Shown: positions 23,237 through 31,438, counted from the first letter of the stretch. The stretch: DNA of 36,586 bases from Nitrospinota bacterium (GCA_030620925.1 JAUXIQ010000001.1:1-36586); one strand, 5' to 3'. Translations and numbers: made by a program. Notes: generated by a model not told the origin, from the sequence alone.

Positions 23237-24337
23237 TTAAAGCTTGGACTTCAGCTCGTCCACCGCATTCCTGATATTATCGGGGGAAAAGACTTCGTCA
23301 AGCTCCACTTTCACCACTGGGATATCCCTCTGTTTCAGCGTTTCCAGGATGAAGGGCATATCCCACTCGTTGGGGTCGCAGTGCCTGGGATGCAGCACCA
23401 GAGCCCCCTCGACTTTAAACTCTTCAGCCATATTTCCCAGATGGGCCATGCGCCCTGCGGCGGGTCTTTTTATGGGGCAATTGACGCCGGTGAGATAGCG
23501 ACGGGCGATGGCGGCCAGTGGGTCCCCGTTCTCATCCACGTTTTCCCAGACCAGCCTGGTGCCGGTGCACAGCTCATCAACCACCACCCTCGCCCCGGCC
23601 TCTTCAATGGCTTTCACCACCTCCGGATCGTGCAATTCCGTCCCCAGGAGCATTAACCGGGGGCCTGCTCCGGCGGGGTCTTCACGTTCGCCCAACTCTC
23701 TCAGGAAACCCGCCAGAAGGTCGTTATGCTCCTCCTTAGGGGCCACCGTGCTGGACATAACGGCGGCGAATACCTCCGCCCCCGACACCAGAGGCTCTTC
23801 GGCCATCTGGAGACCGTATATCTCTTTCAGCAGGGCCCTGTTCCTGTTGTGAAGCTTTATGGAAGCCATGAGGTTTTCTTTCGTTATGCGCGCATCGAAT
23901 GCGCTCTCCAGGCTGCCGGAAAAATTTTTCAGCTCTTCAACGAAGAACTCCTGTGCCTGGGGGAGGTCCGTCTGGCTGGGCATGTCGATGAAACGCGTGT
24001 AGCCCACCTCCATGTTGGCCCCCCAGCTATCGTAGATTGCGCGGCCATGTTCACAGGTATAGGGGAATATCAGGCCCTCCAGGTAATCGTAACTTCCCTT
24101 CAAGGCCTCATCCACAACCCCGTGGCAATGCTGGCAGTAATAGGGCTGGATGTGTTCCTTGCTCAGCTTGTAGGGGCCACCGGGGCCGAAGACGCGCACC
24201 GGCTGCAGGCCCGCGGCATATACTATCTCTTCCAGACCATAGGAACAGATATACCCGATTATCTTCTTCCCTTCACCTTTCCATCTATTAGCGTTTTCGT
24301 GCCTGCGCTCAAGCAGATTTTCAAAGTTGTCGGTCAT
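23237..24337 (-). CDS. 2-hydroxyacyl-CoA dehydratase/benzoyl-CoA reductase-type subunit (A/C-like)
   Basis: A 366-residue protein of the same superfamily as its downstream neighbour. 'IIGYICSYGLEEIVYAAGLQPVRVFG' is the family N-terminal block, followed by 'YYCQHCHGVVDEAL' and 'FPYTCEHGRAIYD' with cluster-ligand cysteines. 'RLMLLGTELHDPEVVKAIEEAGARVVVDELCTGTR' is the typical second-domain block, and 'LHPRHCDPNEWDMP' carries a late cysteine. The ATG at 24337 is chosen because GGGGGA lies nine bases before it; the frame extends to a TTG at 24361, but the ribosome-binding site would then be inside. It is the first gene after a promoter at 24405-24432 and pairs with the gene at 21883 as the two subunits of a heterodimer. 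Confidence 0.88.
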   Translation of the reverse strand: MTDNFENLLERRHENANRWKGEGKKIIGYICSYGLEEIVYAAGLQPVRVFGPGGPYKLSKEHIQPYYCQHCHGVVDEALKGSYDYLEGLIFPYTCEHGRAIYDSWGANMEVGYTRFIDMPSQTDLPQAQEFFVEELKNFSGSLESAFDARITKENLMASIKLHNRNRALLKEIYGLQMAEEPLVSGAEVFAAVMSSTVAPKEEHNDLLAGFLRELGEREDPAGAGPRLMLLGTELHDPEVVKAIEEAGARVVVDELCTGTRLVWENVDENGDPLAAIARRYLTGVNCPIKRPAAGRMAHLGNMAEEFKVEGALVLHPRHCDPNEWDMPFILETLKQRDIPVVKVELDEVFSPDNIRNAVDELKSKL

Positions 24338-24404
24338 TTCCACTAATCCCCCGTTATTCAAACCGAAAGCTATATCCTGGATAAGACTTCAGACAGCGTG
24401 GACA

Positions 24405-24432
24405 ATTTTAACAGGTCAACAGGATTTGGCAA
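24405..24432 (-). promoter_or_regulatory. Promoter of the dehydratase pair
   Basis: On the minus strand TTGCCA (24432-24427), a 16-base spacer and TAAAAT (24410-24405) each match consensus at five of six positions. The predicted start near 24398 leaves a leader of about 60 bases before the ATG at 24337. It lies between this pair and the end of the MoxR gene cluster. Confidence 0.55.
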
Positions 24433-24500
24433 GGCTAAAGGACTCGTTCTCAAGATATTCAGTCATCGCTGTTCGGCTTTACCCTCCCCGGCAAGCGCCC

Positions 24501-25457
24501 TTAACTCTCAGGGACCTTCTTAAGCACCTCATCTATTATACGGGCCGGCTCGATTCCTTCGGCTTCTCCCTCGAAGTTGAGTATTATACGATGACAAAGG
24601 CTGGGGGGCGTCATCCTGCGCACATCTTCAAGGCTGGCGTTATACCGCCCTTCCATCAACGCCCTCGCTTTGGACGCCATGATCACGCTCTGGAGGCCGC
24701 GAGGGCTGGAGCCGTACTTGACGAACCTGCGCACGTCGTCGGGGGCGCCTTCGTTTTGCGGGTGAGTGGCTATCACCAGGCGGAGGGCATAATCTTTAAC
24801 GCCGCTGGACACGGGCACCTCGCGCACCAGTTCCTTGAGTGGGTAGATGGAATCCGCATCCAGCACGGTACTCAGCTCCGCCAGATGGGGGGAGGTGGTG
24901 CGCTCCGCTATCTCCAGCAGCTCTTCTTTGCTGGGATAGAGGACCTGCAGTTTAAAAAAGAACCTGTCCATCTGTGCTTCCGGCAAGGGATACGTTCCCT
25001 CCATCTCGATGGGGTTCTGCGTTGCGATCACCATGAATGGATCGCCCAGCGGATACTCGATTCCGGCCACCGTTACGGTCTGCTCCTGCATGGCTTCCAG
25101 CAGGGCGGACTGTGTTTTGGGCGTAGCCCGGTTTATCTCATCGGCCAGGACGATGCTGGCGAAGATTGGCCCCTTTTGAAACTGAAAATACTTCCCCTTT
25201 TCCTCATCCTGCATAACTATGTTGGTGCCGGTTAGGTCCGCGGGCATGAGGTCGGGCGTGAACTGCACCCGGGAGAACTTGAGATTAAGCACCTTGCTCA
25301 GGCTCTTCACCAGCAAGGTCTTCCCCAGGCCCGGAACGCCTTCCAGCAACGCATGGCCGCCGCAGAGGAGGCAGGTTATCACCCCCTCGATGACTTCCTC
25401 CTGTCCGACGATGGCCTTGCCCAACTCCCCTCGCAGGAGGGATAGGGCCTCCATCAT
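24501..25457 (-). CDS. MoxR family AAA+ ATPase
   Basis: A 318-residue MoxR ATPase. Walker A GVPGLGKT at 40-47, Walker B-type LADEINR at 104-110, sensor I region 'VIATQNPIEMEGTYPLPEAQMDRF', and the arginine-rich C-terminal lid 'KYGSSPRGLQSVIMASKARAL' are all present. MoxR proteins act as chaperones that insert cofactors or assemble membrane and secreted complexes, usually with DUF58 and VWA proteins. Here it is last of four genes on one strand, preceded by three membrane or exported proteins; no DUF58 or VWA protein is in the set. An AGGAGA site lies about 11 bases before the ATG. Confidence 0.94.
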   Translation of the reverse strand: MMEALSLLRGELGKAIVGQEEVIEGVITCLLCGGHALLEGVPGLGKTLLVKSLSKVLNLKFSRVQFTPDLMPADLTGTNIVMQDEEKGKYFQFQKGPIFASIVLADEINRATPKTQSALLEAMQEQTVTVAGIEYPLGDPFMVIATQNPIEMEGTYPLPEAQMDRFFFKLQVLYPSKEELLEIAERTTSPHLAELSTVLDADSIYPLKELVREVPVSSGVKDYALRLVIATHPQNEGAPDDVRRFVKYGSSPRGLQSVIMASKARALMEGRYNASLEDVRRMTPPSLCHRIILNFEGEAEGIEPARIIDEVLKKVPES

Positions 25458-25480
25458 TCTCTCTACTTTCTCCTCTGTCT

Positions 25481-26914
25481 CTATCGCTCCTCACCTCCCT
25501 CTACAAGGCCGATGGCCAGGAAATACCGCTTGAGGTATTCTCTATAATCGGGGGGCAGCTCATACCTTTCCATCAGGCTTTCCGCCCGGTAGCGGTACTC
25601 CGCTATAACCTCTTCCGGCTCGGCGGTGGGCGGTGTCCGCGTCGGCATCGCCTTCACCAGCACCTTCAGAACCTCGCGCCCCCCCAACCTTCCCTTCACC
25701 GCTTCCTTCTTTTCAGTATCCCCCTCATGGGAGGCCGAGGCCGCGCCCGCCTCCGTACCGCGTTCCTCGCCGGGCTCACTGCCGGTAATGAGCCCTTGCT
25801 CTCCCCACTCATCCGACACCTCATCAAACAGGGAATCGATGCCCAGAAACTGCCCCGATTCCGCCTGAGCACCCGGCTCCCCTTCCCGGCCCGAAGAAGC
25901 CGTCATCCCCCTCCGGGATTTCGATGCTCTTCGATCGTCCCTTGCTCTCTCCCCCTCAATGGAGGACCGAATCGAGCCGGGGGAAATCTTATTACGTTCA
26001 GCGATCAACTCCTCCAGCAGGTTCCTCAGAGAATCCGAATCACCGCTTTTTAGAGCTTCCCTGAGCTCTTCCATCAGACGGGGATTGAAGGACCAGGAAC
26101 TTCTCTCCATTACTCCCTGCATCAGTTTTAACAACTGTTCATCGTCTAAATCCCGATAGTTTCCAAGCTCGCCTTCTTCCGACCAGAGCAGGGTCGATAA
26201 TTTCGCCGCCTCGAAGCGGGCGCTCCCTTCATCTCCGGCGCCCTCACCAGGTGCGCCCTCGCCCCCCCTGCCCGCACCTGTTGTCTCAGACCTCCTTTCA
26301 CCTCCCACCGCTTCAGCCAGGGACGCACTCTCTCCCCTCCCGTTGTTTTCAAGCTCCTCCTTCTGTTCGCCCGGCTTTATCAACTGCTCTTTCAAGTATC
26401 GGTGCCGGGCCGGCAGGGGGATTCGCTCGATTATACCGGTTGAGACGAGGATTATGGCAATAAAAATAAGGGACAACAGTGTGTGGCGCAGCCTCCACTC
26501 CAGACGGGGCCCGGGCTTGAACGAACCGAGATCGGCCCTCTGCGCGTGGGCGGCTGCGTCTCTGACCTGAAGCCCTTTGAACTCGCTTTCCTGTTCTCCG
26601 GCTAAAAGTTCGTAAGCAGTGCAAAGCCTCTCCTGCAGGGCGAACCGTCTGTCCGCCTCCGCCATGAGCCGAGGCGTTTCCGGCCTAACCCCTCCGGCCC
26701 TGAGAAAACCTACAAGCAGAAATGCCAGGAGAAGCAAGGCCAGGAGCCGGAACTCAAAGGACGGCCACACCCCGAAGTTCGCCAGAACGACGTAAACCGC
26801 GGCGGCAACGGCGCCCCAGTAAAAGGTGTTCAGAACCAGACCGGCCTTGATGCGCACGGCGGCCCTCCTGCTCAAGCGACTTGCGATCCCCTCAATCACC
26901 GCTTCAGGATGCAT
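25481..26914 (-). CDS. Membrane protein of a MoxR cluster with a long charged low-complexity region
   Basis: A 477-residue protein with membrane spans at about 24-45, 55-72 and 144-164, followed by a very polar region from about 175 to 400. That region is rich in Glu, Gly, Ser and Arg ('GAGRGGEGAPGEGAGDEGSA') and is probably disordered. It includes one folded-looking stretch 'LDDEQLLKLMQGVMERSSW'. The C-terminus 'YRYRAESLMERYELPPDYREYLKRYF' looks structured again. I do not recognise a named domain; the layout is like large membrane proteins of MoxR operons (DUF4175-like). It overlaps the upstream gene by 11 bases and ends 23 bases before moxR, so the products are surely made together. It is a likely client or scaffold for the ATPase. 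Confidence 0.75.
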   Translation of the reverse strand: MHPEAVIEGIASRLSRRAAVRIKAGLVLNTFYWGAVAAAVYVVLANFGVWPSFEFRLLALLLLAFLLVGFLRAGGVRPETPRLMAEADRRFALQERLCTAYELLAGEQESEFKGLQVRDAAAHAQRADLGSFKPGPRLEWRLRHTLLSLIFIAIILVSTGIIERIPLPARHRYLKEQLIKPGEQKEELENNGRGESASLAEAVGGERRSETTGAGRGGEGAPGEGAGDEGSARFEAAKLSTLLWSEEGELGNYRDLDDEQLLKLMQGVMERSSWSFNPRLMEELREALKSGDSDSLRNLLEELIAERNKISPGSIRSSIEGERARDDRRASKSRRGMTASSGREGEPGAQAESGQFLGIDSLFDEVSDEWGEQGLITGSEPGEERGTEAGAASASHEGDTEKKEAVKGRLGGREVLKVLVKAMPTRTPPTAEPEEVIAEYRYRAESLMERYELPPDYREYLKRYFLAIGLVEGGEER

Positions 26915-27668
26915 GGCCGACGGACCTCCTCATACCCAGCAACAGATCGGCGCTGACGATGGCGCAGATTATCAGGCCGTGCAGCAACACGGTGGTGATA
27001 TAGGTCCCCAGGGGATGATAGAAACTCAATCCATCTATCCTCAGGGCCGACAGCGAGCTTATTCTGTGAAGAGCGAAAAAGGGACTCAAGGGAGGATAAA
27101 GGCCCAGGGTCGCGAAAAGCAGAAACATGAACAGGAACCCCAGCACAAGGGACCGCACTATGTCGTGTCCCTCCAGGACACGCTCCAGTTGCAATGCTAT
27201 GAGACGGTAAGTGGTGAAACAGACCGCAATCAGAAGCAAGATAAGGACGATTTGACTAAATCGGAGCATGGTCAGGATGCGCACAGCGGCCAGAAAGGGG
27301 AAAGTCAAAAGTGCAAGGTATAAGGCGTTTAGCAGACAGTCCAGAAGAATCCACCCGGCCCCTGAGGGCGTTTCAATACCGAACTTCATACCGCCATTAA
27401 CGGCCGCGGCCGCTCTATTTGTCGTCGGTCTGGTAAACCCCAGGTAGGCCGCCCCCAGCAGCGACGCGTAGCCCAGGACGAAGTGCTCGTAATAGTAGGG
27501 CAGCTCGAGGGTAAAGGCGTCGTAGCTCTCCAACCAGGTCATTAACATGGCCAGGCTCAGGAATACCAGATATCCGGCGAAAGGATGACCGGGAGACCTT
27601 TCCATGGAAGGCACCCATCGTTGCATTGTCTCGGACCTTTCGTCCCCCTCTACCTTACTATTTTTCAT
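26904..27668 (-). CDS. Polytopic membrane protein of the MoxR cluster
   Basis: A 254-residue integral membrane protein with six predicted spans, roughly at 29-45, 62-80, 104-128, 138-160, 168-192 and 220-245. Loops are short. There is no recognised catalytic motif. The general shape is like an ABC-2-type or exporter permease, but no ATPase of ABC type is encoded beside it. It overlaps both neighbours by 11 bases, so the three genes are translationally coupled. Function unknown. The N-terminus before the first span is charged ('KVEGDERSETMQRW'); an internal start within it is possible. Confidence 0.75.
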   Translation of the reverse strand: MKNSKVEGDERSETMQRWVPSMERSPGHPFAGYLVFLSLAMLMTWLESYDAFTLELPYYYEHFVLGYASLLGAAYLGFTRPTTNRAAAAVNGGMKFGIETPSGAGWILLDCLLNALYLALLTFPFLAAVRILTMLRFSQIVLILLLIAVCFTTYRLIALQLERVLEGHDIVRSLVLGFLFMFLLFATLGLYPPLSPFFALHRISSLSALRIDGLSFYHPLGTYITTVLLHGLIICAIVSADLLLGMRRSVGHAS

Positions 27669-29550
27669 GGGAGAGGTTCCTCCACTCAGCCGGAATTTGA
27701 AACCTGGCTCGCACCATGGTCAGGGATACCCGGCGATGCTTCCTAACCGGGTTGAAACCGGAAGAGGGGGCTCCCTTCAGCCAGGCCAGGAAAACCGCCT
27801 CTCCTTCCCCGCTCTTAACACCGTCTCGCAAATAGCGTTCCAGCAAAATTTTCTTCAAAGGGCCGTGGGGGTCGCTCACCGCTTCCCTCATGCTGAAAGG
27901 TATCGAGCCGGCGCTCAATGCCTCCGGCGAGAGGTCCACCCTGAGCCTTCCGGCGGGGCTCAGGTCTTTCAGTATAAACAGCCGACCGCCCAGCATCAAT
28001 CTCCCGCCGCTGAGCGCGTAAGCTGCGTTGTTATCTATTTCAATATAGGCCCTCTCCCTTCTATCAGAAACCCGGATGCTCACCGGCGGCTCGACCAACT
28101 CCAGCATCCCGAAGGAACGTGCATCCCAGGGCCTTATGGGCGCTTCTATGGTCATCCTTCCAGAGGGGCTGGACTCTATCCGGTAGCTCCTCTCTCCGCT
28201 CCTGTAACTTTCCGGCGCAAAAGCCCTAACCACAGGCCCCGCATGGTTGCCCCGGGCAAGCATGGTCCTGCCCACGGAGGAGAATACGAGAACCTCGGTC
28301 GTCTTTTCCGCAGGCGACCCGTCGGGGTAAACGTCCACGGCGACCAATTGGTAGTTAAGATAGCCCTTGGGCAGATAAGGCCGGTAAAAAGAGAGCTCTG
28401 CCCAGAGCACGAAAGCCGCCGTCAAGCCTGAAACGACGAGCCAGAGAAGCCGCTTCCCCCCAAAATAGCGCCGGGCAAGGGGGTAGGCTATAAGGCATGC
28501 CAGCGCAAAGAGGGCGATCTGCCACTGGAGGGGAAAAGTTACCTTCGCTCGCTTGAGAACATCGGTTCCCCCCGCAAATGCGCCAGCAAAGGACATTTCG
28601 GTGGGCGCGGTTCCGGGGATAAGGTCCGCCCAGAGAGCGTCGAATCCGGACCAGCGGGAAAAAACAGGCAGAGAGGGATCGAACGCAAGGAAAAGCACCT
28701 CTCCCCTGCCCAATCGCCGTCGGACGATAAGCGGGGTTTCCCCTTCACGCAACATCACATCTCCTGAAATATCCTCCAGGGTAACCACGGGTAAGGGAGC
28801 GGGCAGAAAAAGTGTTTCCCCGTATCTGGAGCCAAAGCTCGAAAGCTGGTCCAGAGCTTTCATGCCCTTAACCCTTCCCGGAAGCAGCGCCTCATCCGCC
28901 AGGACCCTGTAGCGGGCCTGACCCGGCCCCCCCGTTATGACAAGCCTCCCGCCCAGAGCCGCCCAATCCTTTATGGCCTTTATCTGCTCCCTGGTCAGCA
29001 GCGACAGCTCGGCATCATGGAGGATTATAGCGCGTACACCGTCGTAACCTTCCGGCGCCGAGGGGAGGTGTTCGGGCCGCGGATGCACCACCCGACCCTG
29101 CGCCCCGAGACGGCTAGAAAGAAAATGGAAGGCTAACGTTCTGCTCAGGGCGATTATGAAATCGCCTGTGATTAAATTATCCCTCAAATCGTAACTGCGT
29201 GAAACCACTTTCCCGCGGCTATCGACCAGGGATACCTCCAGGGGGGACGAGACGTCATCTATCAAAACCACGAAATCGAACGTTTCACGTGAACGGGGAG
29301 GAAGGGTAACCGACCGGGAGTAGAGAACCAAGTGATCATCGCCTCTATACGCGTTTCCAGAAGGTACGGCGACCTCCAGAGTGCCCTCCATAGCCTCTTC
29401 CCTGCTCTCCAGTTGAACATGAAGAGGAGTCCAGGAATGGAGCTTATGGAATCCCTGATGACCCACTTGTAAATCGATGCCGGGCTGCGCCGGTGAATCA
29501 TCGGCTACCATGATCAGCAGGAGAACTAGAAGGATTGCACATCTTTTCAA
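27658..29550 (-). CDS. Exported membrane-bound protein with a glutamine-amidotransferase-like domain, MoxR cluster
   Basis: A 630-residue protein with a signal peptide (1-22), an extracytoplasmic beta-rich part (about 25-130), and a GATase1-like alpha/beta domain. 'YDGVRAIILHDAELSLLTREQIKAIKDWAALGGRLVITGG' (about 168-208) is the hallmark and lacks the catalytic cysteine. Two close membrane spans follow at about 345-390, and a beta-rich C-terminal domain. Such proteins are commonly found in MoxR/DUF58 clusters. The start is TTG: AGGTGA lies nine bases before it, and no in-frame ATG is near. It is the first gene of the cluster. Its role is not known; a structural or signalling part of an envelope complex is likely. 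Confidence 0.8.
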   Translation of the reverse strand: MKRCAILLVLLLIMVADDSPAQPGIDLQVGHQGFHKLHSWTPLHVQLESREEAMEGTLEVAVPSGNAYRGDDHLVLYSRSVTLPPRSRETFDFVVLIDDVSSPLEVSLVDSRGKVVSRSYDLRDNLITGDFIIALSRTLAFHFLSSRLGAQGRVVHPRPEHLPSAPEGYDGVRAIILHDAELSLLTREQIKAIKDWAALGGRLVITGGPGQARYRVLADEALLPGRVKGMKALDQLSSFGSRYGETLFLPAPLPVVTLEDISGDVMLREGETPLIVRRRLGRGEVLFLAFDPSLPVFSRWSGFDALWADLIPGTAPTEMSFAGAFAGGTDVLKRAKVTFPLQWQIALFALACLIAYPLARRYFGGKRLLWLVVSGLTAAFVLWAELSFYRPYLPKGYLNYQLVAVDVYPDGSPAEKTTEVLVFSSVGRTMLARGNHAGPVVRAFAPESYRSGERSYRIESSPSGRMTIEAPIRPWDARSFGMLELVEPPVSIRVSDRRERAYIEIDNNAAYALSGGRLMLGGRLFILKDLSPAGRLRVDLSPEALSAGSIPFSMREAVSDPHGPLKKILLERYLRDGVKSGEGEAVFLAWLKGAPSSGFNPVRKHRRVSLTMVRARFQIPAEWRNLSHEK

Positions 29551-29679
29551 TGTTCAAATTCACCTAAGCTGTTGTTCTTAAACGGTCTCTCCCCTCCGGC
29601 CCCTACGCGCCTATGTTAACATACTTGAGATTGAAGTAAATCTTGAAATAGAGGAAGGAACATTGGAGGGCGACCTCAA

Positions 29680-29711
29680 TAAAAAAAGCGGCGCCCTTAA
29701 AAGACGCCGCT
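29680..29711 (-). terminator. Rho-independent terminator of the small secreted-protein gene
   Basis: On the minus strand AGCGGCG and CGCCGCT form a seven-base GC stem around an 11-base loop, followed by a run of seven T. It lies 32 bases after the stop codon at 29743. This is the clearest textbook terminator in the window together with the one after Hsp20. Confidence 0.9.
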
Positions 29712-29742
29712 AACTACTTTAGAATTGATTTCCTGGCTAGAA

Positions 29743-30117
29743 CTATTCGCCGGCGGCACCTATACCGAGAATCAGCTCTTCCATCTCGATAGCCGAAAGC
29801 TCTTCAGCCATCTGCCCTCTTACTTTGACCTTCGTACCCGCCGGAAGGGACAGGTTCCTGATCAGTTTCTCCATCTTCTCGCTGCCGCCCAGCATCACCG
29901 CCCGACCGTCTTCAGTAATGATGACGTGGGCGATATGGTCCGCGGGGCACACGCCTGCTTTGATGTGCAGCTTACCGTCAAGGCCTATGCAGTGGATTGT
30001 CCCAGTCAAGGTGGTCAGTTCCGTCTTTATTTCTCTCGCCTCTCCAGAATTGGCCAGGGCCAGCATGAAAACCAGTGCTACGGCCAGGGAAATCGTCAAT
30101 AAAGTTTCTCTTCTCAT
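29743..30117 (-). CDS. Small secreted protein of unknown function
   Basis: A 124-residue protein with a signal peptide ('LTISLAVALVFMLALANSGEA', cleavage after about residue 27). The mature part looks like a small beta-barrel: 'TLTGTIHCIGLDGKLHIKAGVCPADHIAHVIITEDGRAVML' then 'LPAGTKVKVRGQMAEEL'. The order 'TGTI...V..DG....L.G....E.L' followed by 'G-x-K-V-K-V-R-G' recalls small OB-fold secreted domains, though I cannot name a family. Two cysteines (Cys43 and Cys57) could pair or bind metal. GGAGGA lies eight bases before the ATG. It is single: its own terminator follows, and an ATGACA-17-TAATAA candidate promoter precedes it. Confidence 0.7.
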   Translation of the reverse strand: MRRETLLTISLAVALVFMLALANSGEAREIKTELTTLTGTIHCIGLDGKLHIKAGVCPADHIAHVIITEDGRAVMLGGSEKMEKLIRNLSLPAGTKVKVRGQMAEELSAIEMEELILGIGAAGE

Positions 30118-30398
30118 TTAAACATCCTCCAAATAAGTTTCAGATAGTCGCTTTTTATTAAAAAAAGCCGCATATATTGTCATCAGAAATAACCTTCTCT
30201 CACTCCCCTGTGCATCTGAATGTTTTTATAGTTAATATATCCAGCGCTATACAGAAAAAAAGACTATTTTTATCCAATTAATGTGCTTTGGCCGCTCCGT
30301 AAAAAACGTAATGGACACTACAACCATGATTTTTTTTCGATGCAGCCGAGGTGGGAAATCGGAGGGAGCTTCATTTGTGCCGCGACTTTTAAAAAACC
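30118..30398. other. Intergenic DNA upstream of the small secreted-protein gene
   Basis: AT-rich near the gene, with a weak minus-strand promoter candidate (ATGACA, 17 bases, TAATAA) around 30150-30175. From about 30340 the repeat-rich patch starts. No coding frame is credible; apparent frames run through repeats. Confidence 0.5.
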
Positions 30399-30455
30399 AT
30401 AGCCCGCCATAACCGTCATTCTGAGTCCCGCGTTTTGCGGGACGAATAATCTCGC
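30399..30455. repeat. Palindromic repeat with TCATTCTGAG and TCCCGC/GCGGGA core
   Basis: 'CATAGCCCGCCATAACCGTC' leads into ATTCTGAG and a TCCCGC/GCGGGA stem around GTTTT, then AATAATCTCG. The leading part recurs at 30483-30507 ('CATAGCCCGCCAAGACCTCA') ahead of another ATTCTG, so two partial copies lie about 80 bases apart. Confidence 0.75.
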
Positions 30456-30510
30456 CTACCCAGGCTGCAAGGCTCTTCTTTCCATAGCCCGCCAAGACCT
30501 CATTCTGGTT

Positions 30511-30585
30511 GATACTGTGGCCGGAGGAGCTGAATGGGCCTTCTCAATCAATAACGCGAGATTCTTCGCTTCGCTCAGAATGACA
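30511..30585. repeat. Dispersed repeat of about 75-85 bases, copy 1
   Basis: Runs from GATACTGTGGCC through GCTGAATGGGCC and GCGAGATTCTTCGC to CTCAGAATGAC. The same blocks in the same order occur at 31635-31720 (GATACCGTTGCC, GCTGAATGGACC, GACGAGATTCTTCGC, CTCAGAATGAC), with an extra CCCGCG/CGCGGG stem there. Confidence 0.7.
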
Positions 30586-30730
30586 GACCATAGCGTCAGT
30601 CCTGCGAAACACGTGGGAAACATCTCGCTTAACCGTGCTTCCAGGTTCTTTTTCCCATAGTCCTCAGGATCAGGAGGATAGTGGCAGGAGCACAGTACCG
30701 CGGCATGCGGTAAGCCCTGCGGTCGGGCCT

Positions 30731-30769
30731 GTCCCGCGGAGGCGGGGTTCAGAATGACATAATGCGGCG
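30731..30769. repeat. Palindromic repeat ending CAGAATGACATAATGCGGCG
   Basis: GTCCCGC-GGAG-GCGGGG followed by TTCAGAATGACATAATGCGGCG. The last 20 bases are identical to those at 31712-31731, showing that the repeat includes unique-looking flank and is not only a hairpin. Confidence 0.75.
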
Positions 30770-30805
30770 CGGTAAGGACAGGGGGGTTGAAAAAAGGGAA
30801 TAGAC

Positions 30806-30877
30806 GTAGGGGCAAGGCTAGCTTTGCCCAGATTTATCCCGAGAGACATCCCGCGGGGCGGGACATGAATTGTCTCT
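30806..30877. repeat. Two hairpin elements: GTAGGGGCAA...TTTGCCC and AGAGACA...TGTCTCT
   Basis: GTAGGGGCAAGGCTAGCTTTGCCC (30806-30829) is one element. AGAGACA (30842-30848) and TGTCTCT (30871-30877) with an inner CCCGC/GCGGG are the other. The first type recurs at 31731 and, inverted, at 31984. Confidence 0.65.
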
Positions 30878-30939
30878 ACGAGTGCTTGAGTATCACTTGA
30901 AAAGGCTCTGAAAGGGTCTAGTTGTTCGCTAAAAAGGAA

Positions 30940-30968
30940 ATAAAAAAGGGGGGATGGGCTCCCCCCTT
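30940..30968 (-). terminator. Rho-independent terminator of the hsp20 gene
   Basis: On the minus strand AAGGGGGGA and TCCCCCCTT form a perfect nine-base stem with a five-base loop, followed by TTTTTTATTT. It is 15 bases after the Hsp20 stop codon. Confidence 0.92.
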
Positions 30969-30982
30969 CACTGTTTCAGCAA

Positions 30983-31438
30983 CTACTTGCTTTCGATCTC
31001 GATGGCCTTTAGCTTGGCCTTCTCTACTTTGGGCAGGTTAACCTCCAGGACGCCATCCTTCATGCTGGCCTTGATTTCACCACCGTTCACAGTGGAAGGG
31101 AGGCTGAAGGACCTGTAGAACTTCCCGTAGGAGCGCTCCACCCGGTGAAAGTTTTCCTCGTTAATCTCTTTCTCGTGCTTCCTCTCACCGCTGAGCGTAA
31201 GGGTATGATCCCTGACTTCCAGGTGAATATCTTTCTTCTCCATGCCGGGGAGTTCTGCCTTGAGGACTACCTCATTCTCAGTTTCATAGATGTCCACTAC
31301 AGGGGCCCAGTTCCTGACAACAGTGGAATCTTCTAATAGACTGCCCACGCGCCCGAAGAAGCTGTCGGGGAACATCCTGTTGAGCCTCCCGTGCAAGCCT
31401 GCCATCTCTCTGAAAGGTTCCCATTTAATTAGTGACAT
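30983..31438 (-). CDS. Small heat shock protein Hsp20/alpha-crystallin family
   Basis: A 151-residue ATP-independent holdase chaperone. The alpha-crystallin domain covers about residues 42-140, including 'KAELPGMEKKDIHLEVRDHTLTLSGER', 'RSYGKFYRSFSLP' and 'GVLEVNLPK'. The N-terminal arm 'MSLIKWEPFREMAGLHGRLNRMF' is the form common in anaerobic bacteria. The tail 'KLKAIEIESK' holds an I-E-I motif for oligomer contacts. AGGAGGTG precedes the ATG by about 8 bases. It stands alone between its own promoter and terminator. Class A or C type cannot be told from this. Confidence 0.95.
   Translation of the reverse strand: MSLIKWEPFREMAGLHGRLNRMFPDSFFGRVGSLLEDSTVVRNWAPVVDIYETENEVVLKAELPGMEKKDIHLEVRDHTLTLSGERKHEKEINEENFHRVERSYGKFYRSFSLPSTVNGGEIKASMKDGVLEVNLPKVEKAKLKAIEIESK

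Noticed and set aside
24501-29550. An ABC-type exporter operon
   Set aside because: The ATPase has MoxR motifs with no ABC signature sequence, and only one partner is polytopic like a permease.
30456-30815. 119-codon minus-strand frame in the repeat patch
   Set aside because: It reads through several repeat copies (giving strings such as HYVILNP and SVILSEAKNL), has no ribosome-binding site and no protein-like composition. It is a by-product of the repeats.
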